Below, piece after piece: positions 24,765-31,708 of a DNA stretch of 64,000 nucleotides. A program made the translations under genes and the position numbers. Source of the DNA: Blastococcus mobilis. Its GTDB lineage: Bacteria > Actinomycetota > Actinomycetes > Mycobacteriales > Geodermatophilaceae. The stretch is taken from NCBI RefSeq assembly GCF_900188025.1, contig NZ_FZNO01000015.1, positions 1 through 64,000 of the forward strand, read 5' to 3'. Every line of letters starts with the position of its first letter. Positions within the stretch are counted from its first letter, which is position 1. A model generated the notes under the pieces. It saw only the letters and a program-made list of their open reading frames with translations. It ran no database searches and was not told the DNA's origin.

Positions 24765-24996
24765 GAACCCTCCTCGTCGCGCCGCGACTCCGGTGTCGCG
24801 CCTCCGGATGAGACCACGGCCACAACTGAGCCGACAACGCTGGTCACGATGCGTGGCGGCACCTGGGTATGCCCGACGGCCGTCTCCGCGCCAGGGAAGA
24901 CGCGGCCTCCACGATCAGCGTCGGGAGGTCCGCAGGTCAGGTCTGCCTGCTGGCGGGCCGGCGCGGGAAGTTCCTGGCTGCGCGCGCGATCCGCGT

Positions 24997-25008
24997 GTGA
25001 CCGGTCAC
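24997..25008. promoter_or_regulatory. 12-bp palindrome in divergent intergenic region
   Basis: GTGACCGGTCAC is a perfect palindrome 42 bp before the small membrane protein gene. The 285-bp gap between this gene and the divergent hydrolase (24765-25049) shows nothing else clear. It may be a regulator site, but a 12-bp GC palindrome can occur by chance. Confidence 0.3.
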
Positions 25009-25049
25009 TATCCGATTGCCAGCGCGCTCACGCTGGGTAGCGGCTGCCC

Positions 25050-25562
25050 ATGGCCAACTCGAGTACAACTGCGCATTCGCACCAGGGGGAGCCCCGTCGC
25101 GACCGTCGGGCAAACCCGACGGGTGCCTACGTGGCCACCGCCGGCGTCGTCGTCTTCCTGATCGCCACCTTCCTGGACTGGGTGTCCACGGAGGGTGAGT
25201 CGGTGACCGGAACCGGCTACGAGACCGACACCACCATCCCGCTCGTCGCCTTCCTCGGCGTCGGCCTGGCTGCAGGGCTGCTCTACGCGCTCAACCGCGC
25301 TCGCGGTCGCCAGCACCGTGGACTCTCGCTGACCACCATGGCTGCCGGCATCGCTGCAGCCGGCCTGGCACTGAGCTACATCCTCGACGCCCCCGGCGCC
25401 CTCGAGCGCGGCGGCGACTACTCCGCCGAGTTCGGCGCCTGGATCGGCCTCATCGGCGCCATCGTCTGGGCCGTGGGTGCATTCCTGCTGGCCAAGGAGC
25501 CCGAGGGCGACGACGACTGGCACGGCACCGAGCACGTCACCGCTGGGCACACCGCCCACTGA
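25050..25562 (+). CDS. small integral membrane protein
   Basis: 170 residues with four predicted helices: about 27-44, 63-81, 94-111 and 130-146. The N-terminus is hydrophilic and the tail is His/Asp-rich. No family recognised with confidence. The pattern (paired helices, W-containing loop after helix 1) is like many actinobacterial envelope proteins. Start ATG 25050 gives the whole domain; no strong ribosome-binding site is visible. It is followed by two hairpins. Confidence 0.7.
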   Translation: MANSSTTAHSHQGEPRRDRRANPTGAYVATAGVVVFLIATFLDWVSTEGESVTGTGYETDTTIPLVAFLGVGLAAGLLYALNRARGRQHRGLSLTTMAAGIAAAGLALSYILDAPGALERGGDYSAEFGAWIGLIGAIVWAVGAFLLAKEPEGDDDWHGTEHVTAGHTAH

Positions 25563-25603
25563 CGCCGCCGCCAGGTACGCGCCGTACCTGAGCGTTGAAC
25601 ATC

Positions 25604-25645
25604 ACGGGTGCCCGCCCGGAGCTCCGGCTCCGGACGGGCACCCGT
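25604..25645 (+). terminator. hairpin terminator after small membrane protein
   Basis: Arms ACGGGTGCCCGCCCGGAG and CTCCGGACGGGCACCCGT pair with one mismatch over 18 bp around a 6-base loop. A smaller stem (GGTACG/CGTACC) precedes it near 25573-25588. Confidence 0.75.
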
Positions 25646-25737
25646 TCGCATTCGGGCCCGCTGGAGAGCTGAGCGCGCTCGCGTCACCGGTCTCAGCGAC
25701 GGTCGGGTATCCCCAGGTGACCGCGGTTACTGGAACG

Positions 25738-25755
25738 TTCAAGTACATGCCGGTG
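25738..25755. promoter_or_regulatory. inverted repeat of HxlR operator type
   Basis: TACTGGAACGTTCAAGTA is an 18-bp inverted repeat with one mismatched pair. The TACT-N10-AGTA layout matches operators described for HxlR-family regulators such as YodB. It lies 55 bp before an NAD(P)-binding oxidoreductase gene, a common HxlR target. No HxlR gene is present in the window. Confidence 0.5.
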
Positions 25756-25809
25756 TTCTCCGGGCAGCCACGCGGAGTTGGCGTGGACAACCAGTCAGAG
25801 GAGACGCTC

Positions 25810-26454
25810 ATGGCACGGATCAGTGTGTTCGGTGGGACCGGCTACGCCGGCAGCAGCATCGCCCGGGAGGCGGTCCGGCGCGGGCACCAGGTGACCTCCT
25901 ACAGTCGTCGGCTCCCGGAGCGGCCGGTCGACGGTGTGGAGTACGTCGAGGGCTCCCTGCTCGACGAGACCACCCGGACCAAGGCGCTCGACGGGGCCGA
26001 CGTCGTGGTGGTGGCGGCCGCGCCCCGGGGCGACATGGCCGAGCAGCTGCGCACCGGAGTCGCCGCCCTGGCCGCGGATGCAGGGGAGTCCGGCGTCCGC
26101 CTGGGCGTCATCGGTGGGGCGGGCTCGCTGCACGTCGCCGAGGGTGGTCCGCGGCTCGTCGACACCGACCAGTTCCCGGCGGATTTCCAGCCGGAGGCCC
26201 GGACGATGGCCGCTGTCCTCGACGACCTGCGCGCGACCCCCGACAGCCTGGACTGGTTCTACGTGAGCCCGGCCGCGATGTTCGGCGCCTTCAACCCGGG
26301 CGAGCCCCGCGGCACCTACCGGGTCGGGGGCGACGTGCTGCTCGCCGACGCCGAGGGCAACTCCGACATCAGCGGCGCCGACTTCGGAGCCGCCGTGGTC
26401 GACGAGATCGAGCAGCCGGCCCACCGGCGCGCCCGGTTCACCGTCGCCTACTGA
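25810..26454 (+). CDS. NAD(P)-dependent oxidoreductase, NmrA/SDR-like
   Basis: 214 residues. Rossmann motif GGTGYAGSSIAREAVRRGH at the N-terminus (about 8-26), then VVVVAAAPRGD and VIGGAGSLHV typical of the YwnB/atypical SDR group. ATG with GAGGAG about 8 bp upstream. It ends before a bidirectional hairpin. Likely redox-responsive if the HxlR-type operator is real. Substrate unknown. Confidence 0.85.
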   Translation: MARISVFGGTGYAGSSIAREAVRRGHQVTSYSRRLPERPVDGVEYVEGSLLDETTRTKALDGADVVVVAAAPRGDMAEQLRTGVAALAADAGESGVRLGVIGGAGSLHVAEGGPRLVDTDQFPADFQPEARTMAAVLDDLRATPDSLDWFYVSPAAMFGAFNPGEPRGTYRVGGDVLLADAEGNSDISGADFGAAVVDEIEQPAHRRARFTVAY

Positions 26455-26462
26455 GCCGCGCT

Positions 26463-26506
26463 CGTGCGCTCATCGTGGTGACGATCATCGCCACGATGAG
26501 CGCACG
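26463..26506. terminator. bidirectional hairpin between convergent genes
   Basis: Perfect 16-bp arms CGTGCGCTCATCGTGG and CCACGATGAGCGCACG enclose a 12-base loop. It lies 8 bp past the oxidoreductase stop and 12 bp before the stop of the leftward DHFR-family gene, so it can end both transcripts. Confidence 0.8.
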
Positions 26507-26518
26507 ACGGCGCCGGTG

Positions 26519-27138
26519 TCAGTCGTACTCGGGGCCGACGGCGCCGGTCACGACCTCGCCCACGCGCTGGTAGCTGGGCATCACCGCCCCGGACGGCGTC
26601 GTCGCGTGGGTGCTCAGCCGCCAGGTCCGCGGGATGGCGCCGTCGCCGAACAGCCGCTTGCCCTCACCGAGCACCACCGGGAAGACGATCAGCCGCAGCT
26701 CGTCCACCAGGTCCTCGCGCAGCAGCGTCTGGATCAGTCCCGCCGAGCCGTGCACCTGCAGTTCCCCGCCGTCCTCGGCCTTGAGCTTCCGGACGGCGTC
26801 CCCGACGTCGCCCTGCAGGAGTTCCGCGGTCTCCCACTCCAGCGACGTCAGCGTGCGGGAGGCGACGTACTTCTTCTTGAAGTTGAGGCCCTGCGACACC
26901 GGGTCGTCACTGATCATCTGCGGCCACGCGCCGTAGAAGATCTGGTAAGTGGTGCGCCGAGCAGGAAGTCCTCGGCGCCGGCGAACCAGGCGTTGATCTG
27001 CTCGCCCATCGCCTCGTCGAAGAACGGCACCAGCCAGCCCTCGGGGGAGAACCCGCCCGACGGGTCCTCCCCCGGCCCGCCGGGTGCCTGCATGACCCCG
27101 TCGAGGGTCACGAACGTGGTGACGACGAGCGGACGCAT
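26519..27138 (-). pseudogene. dihydrofolate reductase/RibD C-terminal family protein, frameshifted
   Basis: Two frames together give one standard protein of this family. The N-terminal part starts at ATG 27138 ([21 protein letters not shown], with AGGAG upstream) and runs to [10 protein letters not shown]. The frame breaks near 26955. Adding one C there restores [14 protein letters not shown] and joins the second frame, which carries VHGSAGLIQTLL and LRLIVFPVVLGEGKRLF to the end. It resembles the stand-alone RibD-C proteins of actinobacteria, function mostly unknown. Real mutation and sequencing error cannot be told apart. Confidence 0.8.
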
Positions 27139-27260
27139 GGCGACTCCTGGATGACTTCGGGCGGCTCCGGGTGAGCGCCCCTCACCCAGACGTCGAACAG
27201 GGGCGGCGCTCATCGACATCCGCGCAGAAATTCTTCCCAGGCGCCACGGGATCCCAGGGA

Positions 27261-28166
27261 TCAGTAGACGTCCCCGGCCCTCCGGGCGCGCGCGGCACCG
27301 CGGTGCGGATGGGTCTTCTCCCCGTACATCGCCCGGTCGGCGCGGGTGATCAGCTCGTCGGCGGTGTCCCCTGGCCGGCCGACCGCGACCCCGACACTGA
27401 CCCCGATCTCCAGCGGCCCACGCGGCCCTGGGAACGGCTCACGCGTTGCCTCCACGACCCGGTCGGCGAGCGTCTGCAGGTCGGCCCTCTCCCAGCCGGG
27501 GCAGAGGATCACGAACTCGTCGCCACCGAAGCGGGCCACGAGGTCTCCCGGCCCGGCCAGCTCGCTCATCCGCCGGGCCATCTCGGCCAGCAGCGCGTCC
27601 CCCACCGCATGGCCGTGCTCGTCGTTGACGTCCTTGAACCGGTCGAGGTCGCAGAACAGCAGCGCGCAACCGGGACCGTCCTCGAGCTGGGCCCGCAGTG
27701 CGTCGAACAGCGCACCTCGGTTGGCGATGCCGGTGAGCAGGTCGGTCTGCGCCCGCAGGTGCAACTGCGCCTCCCGCCGCCGTTCGTCGGTGACGTCGAG
27801 GCCGATGCAGCCGATGGCGTAGGGCCGACCGGCGCCGTCCACCATGACCGTGTTGCGCATCGCCACCCGGCGCCGTTCTCCCGCACCGGTCAGCCAGTCG
27901 CCCTCCTGGGGATGGGCGACACCGGTGGCCATGGCGCGGGCGACGGCGTCCTGGGACAGGGCGATGTGCTCCGGAACGACGAAGACCTCCCAGAAGTGCA
28001 CTCCTGCCAGCTCCTCCTCGGTGCGCCCGGTGAAGCGCTGCAGGGCCGGGTTGGTGAACAGGAGCCGGCCGCTCCCGTCGACGATGCACAGGAGCGTGTC
28101 GCTGGCCTCGACGAAGTCGCGCAGCAGCTGATCGGGTAGCAGGTCCGTCCCTGGCTGCCCCGTCAT
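27261..28166 (-). CDS. PAS-GGDEF diguanylate cyclase
   Basis: 301 residues. The PAS domain (about 12-135) is followed by a GGDEF domain with the active-site motif R-F-G-G-D-E-F (about 223). Makes cyclic di-GMP when active. The RxxD inhibitory site five residues before GGDEF is absent (GPGD instead), so product feedback by the usual route is unlikely. No membrane helix or signal peptide, hence a cytoplasmic sensor. Start ATG 28166 with GGAG about 10 bp upstream. Monocistronic by appearance. Confidence 0.9.
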   Translation of the reverse strand: MTGQPGTDLLPDQLLRDFVEASDTLLCIVDGSGRLLFTNPALQRFTGRTEEELAGVHFWEVFVVPEHIALSQDAVARAMATGVAHPQEGDWLTGAGERRRVAMRNTVMVDGAGRPYAIGCIGLDVTDERRREAQLHLRAQTDLLTGIANRGALFDALRAQLEDGPGCALLFCDLDRFKDVNDEHGHAVGDALLAEMARRMSELAGPGDLVARFGGDEFVILCPGWERADLQTLADRVVEATREPFPGPRGPLEIGVSVGVAVGRPGDTADELITRADRAMYGEKTHPHRGAARARRAGDVY

Positions 28167-28313
28167 CGCGACAACTCCCGCCGTCGGACCGGTGCACGTC
28201 GTCGTGTCCCCGGGGCGGGGACGGTGCGACTCGGCTGCCCGTTCCGCGCCTTCTCCACCGAGGATTCTCCGGTCAAGCAGGCAGGAGCCCGCAAGTGTTA
28301 CCGCAGGTACGGG

Positions 28314-29396
28314 TCAACTACGACTGCCGGTGAGCGTCGGGTAGTCGATGTACCCGACCGGGCCGGAGGCGTAGAAGGTGGACGGATCCGGCGCGTTCTC
28401 GGGGTGCTCACCGGCCCAGCGCGCGACCAGGTCGGGGTTGGCGAGCACCGGACGCCCGACGGCCACGGCCTCGGCATGCGCGTCGTCGATCAGCTGCATG
28501 GCCTCCTCGCGGGTGGTCACCGTGCCGAAGCCACTGTTGGCGATGAGCGGACCAGCGAAGCGCCGGCGGAGGTCCTGCACGAACTCTCCGGCGGGTTCCA
28601 CGTGGAGGACGCTCAGGTAGGCCAGGCCGAGCGGGCGCAGGCCGTCCACCAGGGCGCCGTAGGTGGCCCGCACGTCGGCCGGGTCGGTCTCCAGCGCGTC
28701 CTGGATGTTGTGCTCGGGCGAGATGCGGATGCCCACGCGGCCGGCGCCGATGGCCGAGGAGACGGCGGTGGCCACCTCGATCACGAAGCGGGCGCGGTTC
28801 TCCGGGCTGCCGCCGTACCGGTCCTCGCGCTGGTTGGACGCCGGCGACAGGAATTCGTGCAGCAGGTAGCCGTTGGCGCTGTGGACCTCCACGCCGTCCA
28901 GGCCCGCGGCGACCGCGCGCTCCGACGCCGCGACGAGGTCGGCCAGCGTGGCCTGCGCCTCCTGGGTGGTCAGCGCGTGCGGCACCGGGAAGGCCTCCTT
29001 GCGGCCGCCGCCGACGTGTACCTGGCCGCGGATCGCGATCGCGCTCGGCGCGACCACCCGGGTGCCGGTGAGTTCGGGGTGGGAGACGCGGCCGCCGTGC
29101 ATGACCTGCATGACGATGCGCCCGCCACGCTCGTGCACCGCGTCGGCCACCCGGCGCCAGCCCGCGGCCTGCTCCTCGGTGACGATGCCGGGCTGTCCGG
29201 CGAAAGCCCGGGACTCCTCGTTCGGGAACGTGCCCTCGGTGATGATCAGACCGACCCCGGCCCGCTGCGCGTAGTGCTCGGCGACGATGTCCCCGGGGAT
29301 GCCGGACCGCCCGGAGCGCATACGGGTCAGCGGCGCCATGACGACGCGGTTGGCGAGCTGGAGGTCACCGAGGCGGACAGGCGTGAACAGATCCAT
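28314..29396 (-). CDS. Old Yellow Enzyme family ene-reductase
   Basis: About 360 residues. FMN-dependent NADPH reductase of activated alkenes. OYE motifs: FTPVRLGDLQLANRVVMAPLTR at the N-terminus, QVMHGGRVS (about 97), the substrate-binding HSANGYLLHEFLSPASNQRED (H-x2-N, about 179) and the phosphate site NSGFGT (about 300). ATG 29396 is preferred; an in-frame ATG at 29438 exists and neither has a strong ribosome-binding site. Downstream of the tetR-type gene on the same strand, 81 bp apart, so probably under its control. Confidence 0.9.
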   Translation of the reverse strand: MDLFTPVRLGDLQLANRVVMAPLTRMRSGRSGIPGDIVAEHYAQRAGVGLIITEGTFPNEESRAFAGQPGIVTEEQAAGWRRVADAVHERGGRIVMQVMHGGRVSHPELTGTRVVAPSAIAIRGQVHVGGGRKEAFPVPHALTTQEAQATLADLVAASERAVAAGLDGVEVHSANGYLLHEFLSPASNQREDRYGGSPENRARFVIEVATAVSSAIGAGRVGIRISPEHNIQDALETDPADVRATYGALVDGLRPLGLAYLSVLHVEPAGEFVQDLRRRFAGPLIANSGFGTVTTREEAMQLIDDAHAEAVAVGRPVLANPDLVARWAGEHPENAPDPSTFYASGPVGYIDYPTLTGSRS

Positions 29397-29477
29397 GCCG
29401 GGCGCAACCCTGTTGTCCACCGCAACGATTCCGGGCATGCGCCGGATGCGGCGATCGTCACGCTGCGTCCTGGGCGT

Positions 29478-30197
29478 TCAGTCGCCGGCAACGGCCCCGG
29501 CGCCCGACCGCCCGGGAGAGCTCCACCCCTGCCGGTGCAGTCGCTCGAACCCGTCCAGCATCAGGTCGAGGGCGAACTCGAACTCGAACTGGTCGTCACA
29601 ACCGGTGCCTACCACCGACTGCCCGTCGTGGGCCCGGTACGTGGCGATGGTGACCACGTTCGGGAACAGCGCGGCCAACTGCTGCGCCATGGCGGCCAGC
29701 TCATCCGGGTCGCTGATGTGCCCGTCCTGATGCAACTCCTGGGTGAACCCGAAGACGCGGCTGCCCAGCGCGTGCATGACGTGGTGGGTGAGATCGACGG
29801 ACATGCCGCCGCCGAGGAAGATCCCGATGGTCGCGTCCAGGTAGCCCATCACGACCGGCGTCGGGGCGGCCTGGGCCTCCATGGCGCGGCGGGCCCACGG
29901 ATGCCGGAGCAGCGCCCCGCGAGCCGACAGGATCCGCTGCCGCACGGCGCTCTTCCAGTCCAGGCCCGGGTCCGGAGGGTCGATCTCGCCGAGGACGAGG
30001 TCGACCATGCCGTCCAGCAGCTGGTCCTTGTTGGCGACGTGCTTGTACAGCGCCATCGGGACGACCCCGAGTTCCTGGGCGAGCCCGCGCATGCTGACCG
30101 AGGCGAGGCCGGACTCGTCGGCGAGGGCGACGGCGGTGCGCAGCACACGCTCCCTGCTCAGAGGGGTCCGGCGGGCGGCTTCCGCTCGGTCGGTCAT
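29478..30197 (-). CDS. TetR-family transcriptional regulator (TetR/TetR_C type)
   Basis: 239 residues. N-terminal helix-turn-helix (about 14-58: RERVLRTAVALADESGL then VVPMALYKHVANKDQLL), with the ligand-binding C-terminal domain of the tetracycline-repressor class. Start ATG 30197 has GAGAGGTG at 6 bp; the longer frame to 30269 runs through the operators and is not credible. Divergent from a DUF4386 membrane protein gene across two perfect operators. It likely represses itself, the ene-reductase behind it and the membrane protein. Confidence 0.92.
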   Translation of the reverse strand: MTDRAEAARRTPLSRERVLRTAVALADESGLASVSMRGLAQELGVVPMALYKHVANKDQLLDGMVDLVLGEIDPPDPGLDWKSAVRQRILSARGALLRHPWARRAMEAQAAPTPVVMGYLDATIGIFLGGGMSVDLTHHVMHALGSRVFGFTQELHQDGHISDPDELAAMAQQLAALFPNVVTIATYRAHDGQSVVGTGCDDQFEFEFALDLMLDGFERLHRQGWSSPGRSGAGAVAGD

Positions 30198-30220
30198 CCG
30201 ATCACCTCTCCGCCCTTGAC

Positions 30221-30271
30221 AGGTGTACACGGTACACCTACGGTCCCTCCAGAGGTGTACGCCGTACACCT
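30221..30271. promoter_or_regulatory. two perfect TetR operators over a divergent promoter
   Basis: AGGTGTACNNNGTACACCT occurs at 30221-30239 and 30253-30271, each a perfect 8-bp inverted repeat with a 3-base centre, 32 bp centre to centre (about three helical turns). For the rightward gene TTGACA (30216-30221) and TACGGT (30239-30244) are 17 bp apart, so the first operator fills the promoter spacer. Confidence 0.88.
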
Positions 30272-30290
30272 ACGGACGAAGGTGGACGGG

Positions 30291-31004
30291 ATGAGCTCGA
30301 CGAGAAGGACCGCGGTGGTCGCAGGGGTGTTCTTCGTGGTGGCGGCGGTCGCCGCGATCGCCGCGAAGCTGCTGTGGCAGCCGGTGCTGGGGAATCCGGA
30401 CTACGTCCTCGGCACCGGCGCCGACACGGGTGTGCTGCTGGGCGGGTTGCTGGAGTTCGTCACCGCCGTCTCCGTCCTCGGCACCGGCGTCGCGCTGTAT
30501 CCGGTGGTCAAGCGGCAGAACGAGGGCGTCGCCCTCGGCTACGCACTCGGTCGTGTGCTGGAGGGCGCCACGATCGTCGCCGGCCTGGCCACCGTCATGG
30601 CGGTCGTGGCGCTACGGCGGGGCAACACGGGCAGCACGGACGACGGCACCCTCGTCGCCGCCCAGGAGTCGCTCGTCGCCCTGCACGACGCGATGTTCCT
30701 GCTCGGGCCCGGCCTCATCATCGGCGTCAACACCCTGCTGCTGGCCTACCTGATGTACCGGTCGCGGCTCGTGCCCCGCTGGATCGCCGTCATCGGGCTC
30801 GTCGGCGGCCCGCTCGTCTTCGTCTCTTCCACCGCCGTCCTGTTCGGGGCCTACGAGCAGGTCTCTGCTTTCGCCGGGCTGGGCGCCTTCCCGGTGTTCG
30901 CCTGGGAGATGAGCCTGGCCGTCTACCTCATCGCCAAGGGGTTCAAGCCGTCTCCCGTCGACGGCCGAACCGCCCCCCCGCAGGCGGTCCTCTCCCCCGC
31001 ATGA
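30291..31004 (+). CDS. DUF4386 family membrane protein
   Basis: 237 residues with six or seven helices, starting about 8-26. DUF4386 traits are the early ARRTAVVAGVFF-like helix (here TRRTAVVAGVFFVV), the central YALGRVLEGATI and the late HDAMFLLGPGLIIGVNTLLLAYLMYRS. Function of the family is unknown. ATG with AAGGTGG five bases upstream. Controlled by the neighbouring TetR-type regulator through the operator in its promoter. Confidence 0.85.
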   Translation: MSSTRRTAVVAGVFFVVAAVAAIAAKLLWQPVLGNPDYVLGTGADTGVLLGGLLEFVTAVSVLGTGVALYPVVKRQNEGVALGYALGRVLEGATIVAGLATVMAVVALRRGNTGSTDDGTLVAAQESLVALHDAMFLLGPGLIIGVNTLLLAYLMYRSRLVPRWIAVIGLVGGPLVFVSSTAVLFGAYEQVSAFAGLGAFPVFAWEMSLAVYLIAKGFKPSPVDGRTAPPQAVLSPA

Positions 31005-31318
31005 GCAACGCTCCGCCGGGGTTCCTCGCCCGACGCCGTGAGCAGGCGTGCGTCGGTCCGGTCGACGGTCCGCCGACCATGCACAGTGCCCATCGTCGGC
31101 CTCCCCGAACGCCCGACGGTCAGCAGACTGCTCACCGGGAGATCGGGGGTTTGTGCACCCCTGTGCGTTCATGGTCGGCTGACCGCGAGAAGTGCGGGGC
31201 TCGGCGGGCCGAGCGGGCCGATCTAGGCGACCGTCTCCCTGGCCACCGGTGAGAAGTCGAGCGGCAACACACCCTGCGCACCGCCGTCGCCCGCTACGAG
31301 GAACTGAGGTCCCGCGAG
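31005..31318. other. intergenic stretch with partial coding signal at its right end
   Basis: The first 240 bp show no gene. From about 31252 to 31318 the frame of the downstream helix-turn-helix gene is open and reads TLRTAVARYEELRSRE, typical of that family's N-terminus, but it begins just after a TGA and has no ATG, GTG or TTG. Either an unusual start or a single-base change upstream is implied. Confidence 0.5.
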
Positions 31319-31663
31319 GTGCTGGCCGACAGCGCGGGTGGCGACTCCCCCGACGTCGCCGACGCCGAGCGCCTCCCGGCGTCCGACGTGCTGGAGCTCC
31401 TCGCACTGAGCGAGGTCATCGCACGGAAGGCGGGCTACGGCCAGCAGCTGGCCGTTCGGACAGCGCGGGCCGCCGGGGCCTCGTGGAGCGCCATCGCCCG
31501 CGCCCTGGGCACGAGCAAGCAGGCGGCCTGGGACGCCCACACCCGCTGGATCGAGGACCAGGGCGACCGACACCGGGGAACGGGACACGAGGGGCTCGAC
31601 GAGGAGGAGGCCGAGCGGCTGCGGCGGCTGGCGGGATCACCCGACGACGGCCCCGACGCGTGA
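31319..31663 (+). CDS. small helix-turn-helix protein (5' end uncertain)
   Basis: 114 residues from GTG 31319. The segment ASWSAIARALGTSKQAAWDAHTRWI (about 62-86) is a sigma-region-4-like helix-turn-helix common in a family of small actinobacterial DNA-binding proteins. Family-like sequence (RYEELRSRE) extends at least 20 residues upstream in the same frame but lacks a start codon there. A G near 31249 starts GTG in another frame, so deletion of one base would link them. A regulator role is inferred. Confidence 0.65.
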   Translation: MLADSAGGDSPDVADAERLPASDVLELLALSEVIARKAGYGQQLAVRTARAAGASWSAIARALGTSKQAAWDAHTRWIEDQGDRHRGTGHEGLDEEEAERLRRLAGSPDDGPDA

Positions 31664-31684
31664 GCACGGACACTTCCGAAGGAG

Positions 31685-31702
31685 GTATCTCACCGCTAAG
31701 GT
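31685..31702 (+). promoter_or_regulatory. shared operator motif, site E (hyuA), overlapping a -10 box
   Basis: GTATCTCACCGCTAAGG fits the shared consensus. The last bases form TAAGGT (31697-31702), a TANNNT -10 box six bases before the ATG at 31709, the geometry of a leaderless transcript. A protein on the motif would cover the -10 box. AAGGT can alternatively act as a weak ribosome-binding site. Confidence 0.72.
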
Positions 31703-31708
31703 AACCGC

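Noticed and set aside
25583-25599. Possible extra copy of the shared operator (GTACCTGAGCGTTGAAC)
   Set aside because: Two mismatches fall in the invariant core, and the sequence is part of a terminator-like stem after a membrane-protein gene, so chance likeness is more probable.
31192-31704. Alternative frame over the small helix-turn-helix gene
   Set aside because: Arg/Pro-rich shadow without family likeness; the helix-turn-helix motif is in the other frame.
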